A stretch of 64,000 nt of DNA from Microcaldota archaeon (GTDB lineage Archaea > Micrarchaeota > Micrarchaeia > Micrarchaeales > Micrarchaeaceae), in assembly GCA_021799635.1 (NCBI GenBank), contig JAJZAB010000001.1:284505-348504 (forward strand), read 5' to 3'. Under the pieces are notes generated by a model, which did not search any database, was not told the origin of the DNA, and was given only the letters and a program-made list of their open reading frames with translations. A program made the translations under genes and the position numbers. This document shows positions 9,790 through 19,332 of this stretch, piece after piece; position 1 is the stretch's first letter, and each line of letters opens with the position of its first letter.

Positions 9790-12569
9790 CTATCGATTTA
9801 GGGACCAATACTTTTTGGTTCTTATAAATTGCTTTTGTGCTTCTATAAGGTCCGTGTAAAATAAGCTGTCTTCGTTTCTCATCATTAGTAGGGCTTTTGA
9901 TGCGCTGCGCGGCCCAACTCCATAAGTGGACAATGCCACAGCTGCTCTTCCGCCATAAGTATCAAACAAACTAGCTTCATCCATCATCTGCTTAAATAAA
10001 ATTTTGTCCCTTTGTGGTATTTTTTTTATCGAAAGTTTTCTATCTATTAAACTTTTTCTCTGTTCATTATACCTGCATATCATAGGACTGCCACATGCTT
10101 CACATCTAATATTTTTTTGATCTTTGAGCTCTACAAGAGACCTTTTGAATACGAAGCCACAGTAGGTGCAGACAAGATTTATTTCCTTTTTCAATAGAAA
10201 CCTAGAGAATGATTCAATCACCTCACTGCTGGGAATTAATGGCATTATCAGCTCTCTTGTGTAATAAACACCATTTAGTATTAATTTAGGCAATGGAGAC
10301 AGTTCAGCATTACTTACCTGATGGATTCTTGTATAACCAGTACGTACTTCGTCAATAAATTTTATTAGATTATTAACGTCGAAATAGTTGTTTATAAGTC
10401 CCCTAATAGTTTCTTTATACACTGGTGTGCCATCCAAAACCTTAATTATCCTTTTTGTAATCGACTTAGATATTGTGGCATTCTTGTCTATTATTCCAAA
10501 AAATCTAGCAACTGTTACAAACCAGTATCTAAAAAGCTCCGTATCCTTCACTGCCTCCTCCAAAAATTCCTTAATATTATCAGTCTTTATAGATTTTATG
10601 ACATCTGCTATATCTATAGAATTTGGCACTTCTACCAGTATAAAATACGGAGACACCTTTACTACTATACTTTTTCCTAACCTAACTGCGAGCATATGGG
10701 TAATAAGCCTGGCCAGGGCCTCATTTGCCATTGTACCAATCGGAGTATGCAGTACCTTATATTCATCAAAATTCTCTATAAATAAAACATTGTTTACCGA
10801 AAGCCCAAACTGCTTTTGATTTATCGACAAAGCCGCGCAACTTTCGTATACATCTTTATTTAAACAGTTTAGATCATTCAACGTTTTTATGTCATCAAGT
10901 ACTTTCATTACTGAATGTGATACCTCATAACTTATTGGGATATCTTCCCCGGTCCAATCAGGCACTGCAGCCATTAAATCTTCAGAAGGCTCTGCACTTA
11001 TAACATTTTCATCTATGCTTATCACCTTCCAAGTTAAACCTTTTGAGATAAAAACAGAACCCTCTTCCAAGCTGCTAGCAACAAATTTTTCATCCAATAA
11101 AGAAACCACTCTATTGTCCACAATATTTTTAACCAGTATTTTTTTGGTATCATTTATCATGCCAAGGTGATCGTAATAATACATTCTTGTTTTCGACCCT
11201 GCACTTATCAATTTGCCATCAAACCCTATCAAATGTTGTTTACACATAAAATCTAAAAGTTCATTAAGGGTCTCATTCTTTAGGTTTCTATAAGGAAATG
11301 CTCCAGTAACGATAGAATAAACTTCATCTATCAACATAGGACTTTTTTTAAGTACAATTCCGCAGATCTGATGACATAAAACATCCAAGGCATTCTCATG
11401 TAAATTAAAACTTTCAAGGGTCCCCGACTTCAAGTTCTTATATACTGCACATGATTCTAAAGCGTCTACTTCGTCTACTGTTATTATTACACCTCTGGAT
11501 GTGCCTAGCTCGGTGTGCCCACTCCTACCCATTCTCTGCGCCAGCCTTAACGATTGGCGCGGCGAACCATACTGTATCACAAGGTCAATACTACCTACAT
11601 CAATACCAAGTTCTAAGGAGCTTGTTGCAATAATTGATTTGATCGCGCCAGTTTTAAATTCATTCTCTATTTTTATCCTTTCAGTTTTGTCTAATGAACT
11701 ATGATGTACTCCAATGCCTCCAAAGCTTTTTATTTTATTCATGTACACGAGCCTGCTACCCAGAGCTTCAACAACTTGCCTTGTATTAGCAAATATTAAT
11801 GCGGATTTTGATTTTGATATATGATTTGCAATAGAAGTGAGGCGTGCTACAGCAGGTGCATCCAAACCAAATTTATTAGACATATCTTCTATGCTCTCAT
11901 GACAGTACTTAGGCATTTCCACCTTTAATTCTAATTTTTTACTCTGATTAACCATAGCTATTTTAAACGGCTTTTTATTACAAAGAAACAAACCAATCTT
12001 TTTTGGGTCTGATATTGTTGCACTTATCCCAATTCTACAGAAGTCTGGTGCAATCTTGGATAGTCTTTCCAAAGCTACAGTCAACATAGCTCCTCTTTTA
12101 TTAGAATAAAGCTCATGCACCTCGTCTACTACTATAAACTTAACTTTTTCTAAGTGTTGGCTAAACGATTTTGTTGGCAATATGCTCTGTAGCGTTTCTG
12201 GGGTAGTTAACAAAAATATAGGAGCAGTTTTGACTTGCTTTCTGCGTTCACTTTGCAGGGTGTCGCCGTGCCTTACAGATATTGTTATTCCTGCAGCGTG
12301 GCACAGGTCTTCAAGCCTTTTTAGCAGGTCCCTATTTAAAGCTCTTAACGGAGTTATATAAATAACCTTAATACCCCCGGCGTCATCCATTCTAGACAAA
12401 GAATCAATTATTGGAAGCACTACTGCTTCTGTTTTTCCAGATCCCGTCGGCGCAACTACTATACAATTATTCCCTTTTGATATTATAGGAATTGCAATTT
12501 TTTGTATCTCTGTAAAGCCTTTGTATTTTTTTAGAAAAGCATCATAGATATTGCTGATAAAATCGCCAT
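9790..12569 (-). CDS. Lhr-type superfamily 2 helicase; start codon disrupted
   Basis: ATP-dependent 3'-5' nucleic-acid helicase, about 920 residues. In order: Q-like motif (FTEIQKIAIP), Walker A (APTGSGKTEA, encoded near 12440-12470), TPLRALNRD, TTPETLQ, DEVH box (VVDEVHEL), SATISDP, helicase C motifs (IIATSSLELGIDVG, QRMGRSGH), Lhr-core domain, and a C-terminal zinc finger (CTYCG...CEACG). The motifs before residue MLPIID lie upstream of GTG 12420 in the same open frame, yet no ATG, GTG or TTG occurs in frame there. ATG 12567-12569 is one base out of frame: one extra G would restore it. The upstream surface-protein gene ends at 12574. Confidence 0.85.
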
Positions 12570-12573
12570 AAAA

Positions 12574-14577
12574 TTATTTTCTATGAATTTTACTTTTACT
12601 TTTTGTGTAAATTTTTTCTATTATTAATGCAACAAACATAAAAATAATTACAAATATTATTAAAATCAGGTCCTGAATAGTTATAAAAATCAAATTTACA
12701 TCGGTTCCATCTATAGTGTCCACACGCTCCCTTATTCCATAGTAATAAGCATAACCTTGCGCCGAGCCGAATGGAACATCTCTAAACAGAACAGTGCCAT
12801 TATTCCCCAGCGATGTAGATATGGAAGTGCCATTGCTAAATGAAATTAAAATAGTTGCATTTAACCGTTTTTTAAATAAACTTTCTGCCTTAATTAAAAT
12901 ATTATATACCGTAGCCTTTACGTAAATATTCTTAGGATTAGAAACGTTAAACTGGTAGTTTATCGGTATGAGTGTGTTTTTGTAATAAATATAATTTATG
13001 GTATATGGAACACCAGAAAATAGGAAAACACTGCCATTAACCCTTAAATTATCTAGTGATATATAGGACTCATTTATCGGATTACCATAGTCATCTTCTA
13101 TAATTATATGAGTTAGATACTGCCTCTTATAAATAGCGTTTAGGTTGATTGGTAAATCCACCAAAAAGCTAACTTTGCTGCTGTTGTATAAGTTGCTCCA
13201 TGAATAGAAAGAGAGCCTACTTGAGTTTGTCTCATTTAGATAAATTGGATTGATCGATATGTTTGCTGTGCTACCAGCATTATACCAGCCACCCCCAGCC
13301 ACTTCGCCATATTGGGAAGTAAGATTAACTAGATATTGTTTTTGCCAAAATGCAGATATATTTACAGGTCCATTAACTGCTATTTTAAATGATAAATTTT
13401 GATTTCCATCATTCCAACCCAAAAATTTATATCTTATACCCCTTGTCAAATTAAAAAGTCCGCTATTAAGCGATATATCTGCAGTTTCATTTGGATAATA
13501 CCAGCCACCTCCAGATACATTACCATATCCACTATTTATACTAACAAAATACTGCAATTTCCATTCGGCCTTTTCAGATATGTTCGTATCCATTGTTGCT
13601 TGGGCAAAATTTAAAGGACCGGTATAAGATCCGGCGTTGCTTCCCATCCAACCTTCAAAAACTGCCCTTTCTGTAGGACTTATATATACGTATTTTGGTA
13701 CGGAGAAATTTACAACAGATAGTGCCTTGTAATAACCATTTCCAATTACATTCCCATATTCGGATGTTATGTTAAGAAAATATATATTATTCCATAGGTT
13801 AGTATTGTTTGGCAAAAGTTTTATCCCTGAACCAACTTCAAAATAATCCCCCAGCCCGGCCACGCTTTCTACTCCATAAGGATTGCTTATGTTTGTCCTA
13901 CTGCCTTGGCCATACCCTCTGTAAATAAACGCATCTTGCACTATGTCTAAATTTTTGCCATTTAGTATATACATATTTTTAAAATAGACTGGACGCATGA
14001 AGATATCGTTAACGTTTGTATCTGCCAGCTCTCCGAATGCACTAGGTGATCCAGACCCAGACGACGAAACCCCAAGATTTATTGACCCAATAGTGTTGTT
14101 GTTTAAGTAAAATGACCACACACTCCCATTCGATTCGAAAGAGTATCTATTAAATGTCCCATTCTGTCCAACAGAATTATTTTCGCCTACGTCACCATAA
14201 AATTTGTTACCAGTGTAATTTGCAGGAAAGTACTCCCAAAACCACGTAGCATCTCCAGCCTTTAAATATACTGTACTATTGCACCCAAGCGGGCTGCAAT
14301 TGCTCGGGTAGTACCCTGTTGCATTTGGCACTTCGTATCCTACCTGTATAAAAGCGCCATTTTTCAGAGGCTCGCCAATCCAAAAACCAAATGAGCCATA
14401 TGTAGCATTTTGAGGCTCTATAGTCTGTATATACACCCCAGCTCCATTATTTTGAGAAGAGGTATAGCTCGTTTTTACTCCGGACTGAAACCAGTACTGG
14501 CTGAACGCAACTGTCTGTAATGTGCATATCACAACTAAAAAATAAAGTAGAAGTGCTGGCAATCTATATTTTTTCAT
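12574..14577 (-). CDS. Large surface protein with InlB-like beta repeats and C-terminal anchor
   Basis: 667 residues with an N-terminal signal peptide (hydrophobic residues 5-27), many N-x-S/T sites, and a C-terminal membrane helix (about 632-655) followed by a basic tail, so most of it is outside the cell. The centre has three repeats of about 70 residues, each built as tyrosine-rich strand, YGNV/YGEV, G-G-GWY or GNGYY, and an F-x-GW/YSW strand, resembling the bacterial InlB/flagellin-type repeats found in archaeal surface proteins. The N-terminal 260 residues look like a carbohydrate-binding or lectin-like beta fold, but I do not recognise a family. It overlaps dtdA by 14 bases and precedes the helicase. 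Confidence 0.7.
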   Translation of the reverse strand: MKKYRLPALLLYFLVVICTLQTVAFSQYWFQSGVKTSYTSSQNNGAGVYIQTIEPQNATYGSFGFWIGEPLKNGAFIQVGYEVPNATGYYPSNCSPLGCNSTVYLKAGDATWFWEYFPANYTGNKFYGDVGENNSVGQNGTFNRYSFESNGSVWSFYLNNNTIGSINLGVSSSGSGSPSAFGELADTNVNDIFMRPVYFKNMYILNGKNLDIVQDAFIYRGYGQGSRTNISNPYGVESVAGLGDYFEVGSGIKLLPNNTNLWNNIYFLNITSEYGNVIGNGYYKALSVVNFSVPKYVYISPTERAVFEGWMGSNAGSYTGPLNFAQATMDTNISEKAEWKLQYFVSINSGYGNVSGGGWYYPNETADISLNSGLFNLTRGIRYKFLGWNDGNQNLSFKIAVNGPVNISAFWQKQYLVNLTSQYGEVAGGGWYNAGSTANISINPIYLNETNSSRLSFYSWSNLYNSSKVSFLVDLPINLNAIYKRQYLTHIIIEDDYGNPINESYISLDNLRVNGSVFLFSGVPYTINYIYYKNTLIPINYQFNVSNPKNIYVKATVYNILIKAESLFKKRLNATILISFSNGTSISTSLGNNGTVLFRDVPFGSAQGYAYYYGIRERVDTIDGTDVNLIFITIQDLILIIFVIIFMFVALIIEKIYTKSKSKIHRK

Positions 14578-15382
14578 AATCTATACCTATATCATTTAAT
14601 TTTTCAATTATTTTGCTCCTTTGGTCTGAATTAATGCTTTTCCATTCTATAATCCCTTTTTCAACTTTCATGGCTGATCTTCCAACAGCTTGCGTTACCA
14701 TATCTGTTTTGTCTATATAATATTTTGGCATTATGTGTGCAAATGCGTATCCTTTTTGCATTGCCATTTTTGTAAATTTGCTAGCATAATGCATACCCCC
14801 AAAGCCGGATACAATAGTCTTTTGAACTTTATTACTTTTATCTAAAAGTGCGTCCATCACCGATTTTGCCACAATCTTAGCATAATCTTTATTTAAAAGC
14901 GCCTCAGCGGTACCTCCTATCTCCACAAACATTGATGGCGCATTCAAAAAAGGACCATGGTGCGTTGCTTCATAAATAACTGGAAAACCTGTCCAATTAT
15001 TTTTGAATAGATTGCTAATTATGTCAAACATATATGAGGGGGCAGCTGTGCTCAGGGAGCTAGGCTTGCCACCGAGCAATGCACTATCCGACCAGTTTCC
15101 CTCAGAATGTACCGTTAGTGACGCTATCCCCTTTGAGCTAGTATGGCTGCATACAAATACGACAAAGTCGGTCTTTGCCAAGTCATCTATAAAATCTGAT
15201 TTAAGGATGTCAGAATTAATTTCCAATAAACTAACATTGTCATATTTCAGGTGCTTCAACCCACCCAAATTTTCCGCTTCATCAAAGCCTACGCTATCAA
15301 TTATTGCTTCTGCTATGTTTTTTGATGTTAAGTTCTTATTTGAGTATACTATGAAAACCACAGTACCAGCCAAACTATACAA
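14564..15382 (-). CDS. dtdA: D-aminoacyl-tRNA deacylase, archaeal type (DTD2)
   Basis: Hydrolyses D-amino acids mischarged on tRNA. 272 residues, typical for the archaeal and plant DTD2 family. Diagnostic segments are VCSHTSSKGI, LTVHSEGNW, YEATHHGPF and the glycine-histidine FGGMHYASKFT motif. The predicted start is TTG 15382; no better ATG exists near the N-terminus, where TVVFIVYSNKN forms the first strand. It heads a minus-strand run with the surface protein and the helicase, and is divergent from nuoA. Confidence 0.93.
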   Translation of the reverse strand: MYSLAGTVVFIVYSNKNLTSKNIAEAIIDSVGFDEAENLGGLKHLKYDNVSLLEINSDILKSDFIDDLAKTDFVVFVCSHTSSKGIASLTVHSEGNWSDSALLGGKPSSLSTAAPSYMFDIISNLFKNNWTGFPVIYEATHHGPFLNAPSMFVEIGGTAEALLNKDYAKIVAKSVMDALLDKSNKVQKTIVSGFGGMHYASKFTKMAMQKGYAFAHIMPKYYIDKTDMVTQAVGRSAMKVEKGIIEWKSINSDQRSKIIEKLNDIGIDYEKI

Positions 15383-15426
15383 ATAAAAATATACTTTGTT
15401 ATATAATTGATGTTAGTTTAAAAATA

Positions 15427-15792
15427 GTGAATAGAATGTTATATAACTATGTAGCAGTGCTATTTTTTGCCATAGTGGCAATATTTGTCCCATATTCTAT
15501 GCTTATCGGCGCAAAGATGTTAAGACACAACATTCCAGCGAACCCTGTAAAAAACGCTCCATATGAAAGCGCAGAACTGCCAATCGGAGAAAATCGCGAT
15601 GTAATAAATGAATATCTCCCATACTTTATAATCTTTATCCCCTTTGAAGTAGTAGCTATGATATTGATACTTTGGTCAGCAGTATCAAAGCAGATAAGCT
15701 TCTATAACAACATACTTATTATATCGATGGTTATATTATCTATGCTTTTTTCCCTAGCCGGATACAAGATAATTCGTGGTGAAAATGACTGA
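15427..15792 (+). CDS. nuoA: Complex I subunit A
   Basis: Small membrane subunit of the proton-pumping NADH:quinone oxidoreductase-like complex. 121 residues, three hydrophobic helices. The family loop YESAELPIGENRD followed by the acidic-helix region (FIPFEVVAMILILW) is present. GTG 15427 would be leaderless with the TTATATAATT box near 15400; ATG 15436 is the alternative. The last 8 bases overlap nuoB's ATG. First gene of the nuoABCD cluster. Confidence 0.93.
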   Translation: MNRMLYNYVAVLFFAIVAIFVPYSMLIGAKMLRHNIPANPVKNAPYESAELPIGENRDVINEYLPYFIIFIPFEVVAMILILWSAVSKQISFYNNILIISMVILSMLFSLAGYKIIRGEND

Positions 15793-16405
15793 AACCAACG
15801 AAGTAGTGTATACAAAGGAACAATTCATCAATGCGGAAAAAGAGATGACTCTATTAACTAGAGAATCATTAAAGAGCTATAAAAAAGAATATGTACCTGC
15901 AATGTTTGCTAAATTCAGTGATATCACAAAGCTAGCTGCAAAAGATATCATAAGATGGGGAAGAGCGAACTCTCTATGGCCCCTGCAGTTCGGCCTTGCA
16001 TGTTGTGCCATGGAACTTATGGATTTCGGTGCCGCCAGAATAGATGCAGAAAGGAAAGGGTACCTAATGTTCAGGGGAACCCCAAGGCAATGCGATGTGA
16101 TGATAGTTGCAGGTTGGGTTACAAAATCTATAGTTCCTAGGGTTAAGAGGTTATACGAGCAGATGTCCAAGCCTAGCTATGTGATAGCTTATGGCGAATG
16201 TGCAACATCTGGGGGCCCATGGTGGGAAAGTTATAATATAGTAAAAGGAATAGATCAAGTATTGCCGGTTGATATATACGTTGCCGGCTGCCCACCAAAG
16301 CCTGAAAATCTTTTTAAAGCGCTGATGAAACTTCAAGATAGAATTAGGGGTAAATATGATAGAGATACAGCCAGAAGCCTTAGTGAAAACCTGCGAAGTA
16401 TATAA
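15785..16405 (+). CDS. nuoB: Complex I subunit B (cluster N2)
   Basis: Peripheral Q-module subunit holding the terminal [4Fe-4S] cluster N2. The four ligand cysteines are seen in LACCAMELM, GECATSGG and AGCPPKPE. ATG 15785 is chosen because GGTGA lies 2-7 bases upstream; two in-frame GTGs precede it inside nuoA. Length of about 206 residues is normal for a NuoB with a short N-terminal extension. It overlaps nuoC. Confidence 0.95.
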   Translation: MTETNEVVYTKEQFINAEKEMTLLTRESLKSYKKEYVPAMFAKFSDITKLAAKDIIRWGRANSLWPLQFGLACCAMELMDFGAARIDAERKGYLMFRGTPRQCDVMIVAGWVTKSIVPRVKRLYEQMSKPSYVIAYGECATSGGPWWESYNIVKGIDQVLPVDIYVAGCPPKPENLFKALMKLQDRIRGKYDRDTARSLSENLRSI

Positions 16406-16721
16406 GGAAAAAGGTTTTGACTATCTAAAAAAGATTACAGCTGTGGACTACATAGATCATTTAGAAATAGTCTACCTAATATACAATATCAGTACAAAAA
16501 AGGATGAGATAATAAAAACTAAAATCGGCGTAGAAAATCCATCAGTGGACACTGTAATAGATATATACAGGGCTGCTGATTGGTACGAACGCGAAATGTC
16601 AGAAATGTTCGGCATAACAATCAAGGGAAGGAAAACCAACAGGCTACTTTTGGAGCTGTGGAATGGTACCGAGCCTCCATTAAGAAAAAGTTTCATTTGG
16701 GGCAAAGACTACAAAAGATGA
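16356..16721 (+). CDS. nuoC: Complex I subunit C (30-kDa type)
   Basis: Q-module subunit, 121 residues, shorter than bacterial NuoC. The conserved signature DIYRAADWYEREMSEMFGI and the terminal PLRKSFIWGKDY are present. The start overlaps the nuoB end by 50 bases in another frame; a ribosome-binding site AGGGG precedes ATG 16356. NuoD starts four bases after its stop. It is separate from NuoD here, unlike in bacteria where nuoC and nuoD are fused. Confidence 0.92.
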   Translation: MIEIQPEALVKTCEVYKEKGFDYLKKITAVDYIDHLEIVYLIYNISTKKDEIIKTKIGVENPSVDTVIDIYRAADWYEREMSEMFGITIKGRKTNRLLLELWNGTEPPLRKSFIWGKDYKR

Positions 16722-16725
16722 TTTA

Positions 16726-17820
16726 ATGTCTATAATGAGGATAAATGTAGGCCCAATACACCCAGGCACTCATGGAGTTCTACGTCTTGTGGTTGATGTT
16801 GATGGTGATACTATAAAGAAAGTAGAGCCACACATAGGTTTCCTCCACAGGGGCGTAGAAAAACTTATGGAAACTAGAATGTACATGCAGAATCCATCAT
16901 ACACTGAAAAGCTTGATTATATAGCTCCATTGAGCTGGGATGATCTATACGTAAACACGGTTGAAAAAGCATTGGGAGTGCCGGTAAAAGAGCCAGCCAT
17001 GTATGAAAGGGTCATCCTTCTAGAGTTTCAAAGGATAGCAAGCCACCTCCTTTGGCTTGGTACTTTCTTGAATGATATAGGGCAATTATTTACGGTATTC
17101 ATGTGGTGTTTTAGAGATAGGGCAAAAGTTTTAAAATTGCTTGAAGATGTTTCTGGTAGCAGGATGTTCTATGTCAACTTAAGGATTGGGGGTATCAACA
17201 AGAACCTACCAGAAGATTTTCAGCAGAGGGCGTATGTCCTTTGCGACTATTTAGAAAATAAACTAAGCGAATATCTAGACGTGATAGAAGCCGACAATGT
17301 ATTTATGGAGCGCACACGAGGCATAGGCACCCTAAGCAAAAAGGATGCCATAGCTTATGGAGTTTCAGGCCCCGTACTTAGAGCGTCTGGAGTTGAAGAA
17401 GATGTTAGGAAATCACATCCTTACTACATTTACGATAAAATAAAATTTAGAGTCCCAGTCAAAACCCGCGGCGACTCGTACGATAGGTATAGGGTAAGGT
17501 ACGAGGAGATGATAGAAAGTATAAAGATAATCAGGAGGGCAGCAGATACAATGCCAGAAGGCGATGCCACTGGCATGCCTATAAGGCTGATAGGCCCCAA
17601 CGCTAAGCCTGATATAGTAGTAATGCAGGAAGAATTGCCAAGGGGTGAAGGGATAATATACATGGTGCCAGAAAAACAAAGGCCTTATAGAATATCGCTG
17701 AGGTCGCCGGCCTTCATAAACCTTGCGGTCCTTCCTATGATATCGGAAGGATACAAGTTTGCCGACCTTTTCTCAATTGTTGGTAGCCTTGATGTAATAT
17801 TTGCTGAGATAGATAGGTAG
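16726..17820 (+). CDS. nuoD: Complex I subunit D (49-kDa type)
   Basis: Q-module subunit that forms the quinone pocket with NuoB. 364 residues. GPIHPGTHGVLRL, PHIGFLHRGVEKLME, the quinone-site YTEKLDYIAP, and the C-terminal SLDVIFAEIDR are all present. No nickel-binding cysteine pairs are seen, which separates it from hydrogenase large subunits. The cluster stops here: no nuoE, F or G follows, only an intergenic region. Confidence 0.95.
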   Translation: MSIMRINVGPIHPGTHGVLRLVVDVDGDTIKKVEPHIGFLHRGVEKLMETRMYMQNPSYTEKLDYIAPLSWDDLYVNTVEKALGVPVKEPAMYERVILLEFQRIASHLLWLGTFLNDIGQLFTVFMWCFRDRAKVLKLLEDVSGSRMFYVNLRIGGINKNLPEDFQQRAYVLCDYLENKLSEYLDVIEADNVFMERTRGIGTLSKKDAIAYGVSGPVLRASGVEEDVRKSHPYYIYDKIKFRVPVKTRGDSYDRYRVRYEEMIESIKIIRRAADTMPEGDATGMPIRLIGPNAKPDIVVMQEELPRGEGIIYMVPEKQRPYRISLRSPAFINLAVLPMISEGYKFADLFSIVGSLDVIFAEIDR

Positions 17821-17988
17821 CATGTAGGAGTTATTTAACTGGGGTCTTTCCAAATAATTGCTTTTCGAAGCTCAATGGGCATTTTTGTCAACCTGGTGGG
17901 TTTGCACGAATATATTTTTTAAAATATTATGGCCAGCTAAGCATAGAACAAGTTATAAATAATCGAATTACAAATAATATCTGATTAA
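17821..17988. other. Intergenic region with prefoldin promoter
   Basis: 168 bases without a recognisable gene. It holds two AT-rich elements: TTTTTTAAAATATT near 17912-17927 and TTATAAATA at 17953-17961. The second lies about 28-36 bases before the prefoldin ATG and predicts a leaderless transcript. I see no tRNA or other RNA fold. Confidence 0.5.
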
Positions 17989-18336
17989 ATGGACAAAGAA
18001 CAAATAAACAAACTTACTTCTGAATATCAATCGCTTCAGGAGCAAATACAGTCGCTTTCGTTGCAGAAAGCTCAGCTTTCAGAACAAAATGAGGAGTTTA
18101 AAATCGCAGCGGCGGAATTGGATAAGGCCAAAGGGAAGGTCTATTCAGCCATAGGCGGAGCAATAGTAGAGACAACTGGGGATGAGGCCAAAAAGGAGCT
18201 TAAAGAAAGACAGGAATCCGTGGAGATGAGATTGAATATAGTAAACAAACAATACGATGATGCCATAAAGAAGGAGAAGTCTCTAAGGCAACAAATAGAA
18301 AGTATGATAAAGAATGAAAATCCAAATAGCAAATAA
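17989..18336 (+). CDS. pfdB: Prefoldin subunit beta
   Basis: Cytosolic co-chaperone that passes unfolded proteins to the thermosome. 115 residues with two long coiled-coil helices (about 3-45 and 75-112) joined by the hairpin segment AKGKVYSAIGGAIVETT, the hallmark of beta prefoldins. It starts a three-gene plus-strand operon with the DHH phosphoesterase (8-base gap) and Mre11 (7-base gap). The thermosome is encoded 4 kb away. Confidence 0.92.
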   Translation: MDKEQINKLTSEYQSLQEQIQSLSLQKAQLSEQNEEFKIAAAELDKAKGKVYSAIGGAIVETTGDEAKKELKERQESVEMRLNIVNKQYDDAIKKEKSLRQQIESMIKNENPNSK

Positions 18337-18344
18337 GGCGGCGC

Positions 18345-19325
18345 ATGCACAGCATTGATTTTAATTCACTTGTTTCCCTAATCTCAACCAATAAGAATGA
18401 AAAAACAATGCTCACCTTCCATTCTATAGGAGATATGGACTCAGTAGCCTCTGCTACTGTATTATCAAAAGCGTTTAATGATTCAATTGTATCATCCCCA
18501 GACAGGATAACCGCAAACTCGCGCAGCATGCTTGAAAAAATGGGCTACAAAGATGACACAATATCAAAAGTTTTTGTTGATGACGCCAAACTTGTAGTAA
18601 TGCTTGATGTCAACAATTTTTACGATTGCGGGTCATTCCAAGAAAAACTTGAGCAATTCAAAAATACAATAATTATAATAGATCATCACGCAAATACAAA
18701 TATAAAAAAAGATAACGTATACGTATTCAATGATGAGAAATATAACTCAGCATCAAGCATTGTTTTTGATTTAATAAATTCATTGGATATAAAAATAAAC
18801 CCAAACGATGCAATACTATTGGCTGCCGGAATAATATCAGATTCTGCTGAAATGCAAAACTCATCTGCGCACACATTCACCCAGCTTGGCCGTATCTTTG
18901 AGGCCTCAAAGCAGAACTACAATTCAATTTTAGGATACATGGAGCATATACCGTCACCGCAGGCCAGGGCTGATACAATAAATGATCTTGCAGAAGCTAG
19001 CGTTTCAATACAAAACAATATACTATTCATGTTCGGCAAGGCTCACGGCCATGCCAATGTAGCTGCAGATGATTCTATCAAAATAGGTGCTGATATTTCG
19101 CTGTTTTATTCTGACATAGGAGGAGGAATATCCATATCTGTTAGGATGAGACAAGGGCTTGAAAACGAGCTTAATCTGCATTTGGGGGTAATAATGAAAT
19201 CTATAGCTGCCATAATAGATGGAACCGGAGGAGGTCATCCGTGCGCCGCAGGCGCGTACGGCAAAAACCCAGGCGGAATAGGAAAATTTTTATCTGAATT
19301 TAATAAAATAATATTCAAGAACTGA
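18345..19325 (+). CDS. DHH/DHHA1 phosphoesterase
   Basis: 326 residues. Predicted to hydrolyse phosphodiester bonds in a small nucleotide or oligonucleotide (nanoRNase or RecJ-like). Motifs: GDMDSVASA (residues about 29-37), DVNN, DHHANTN near residue 110, and the C-terminal DHHA1 motif GGGHPCAAGAYG. All metal-binding aspartates and histidines appear present. The start at 18345 follows prefoldin by eight bases. Its substrate cannot be deduced; linkage to mre11 suggests, but does not prove, a role in nucleic acid metabolism. Confidence 0.85.
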   Translation: MHSIDFNSLVSLISTNKNEKTMLTFHSIGDMDSVASATVLSKAFNDSIVSSPDRITANSRSMLEKMGYKDDTISKVFVDDAKLVVMLDVNNFYDCGSFQEKLEQFKNTIIIIDHHANTNIKKDNVYVFNDEKYNSASSIVFDLINSLDIKINPNDAILLAAGIISDSAEMQNSSAHTFTQLGRIFEASKQNYNSILGYMEHIPSPQARADTINDLAEASVSIQNNILFMFGKAHGHANVAADDSIKIGADISLFYSDIGGGISISVRMRQGLENELNLHLGVIMKSIAAIIDGTGGGHPCAAGAYGKNPGGIGKFLSEFNKIIFKN

Positions 19326-19332
19326 TGATTTA

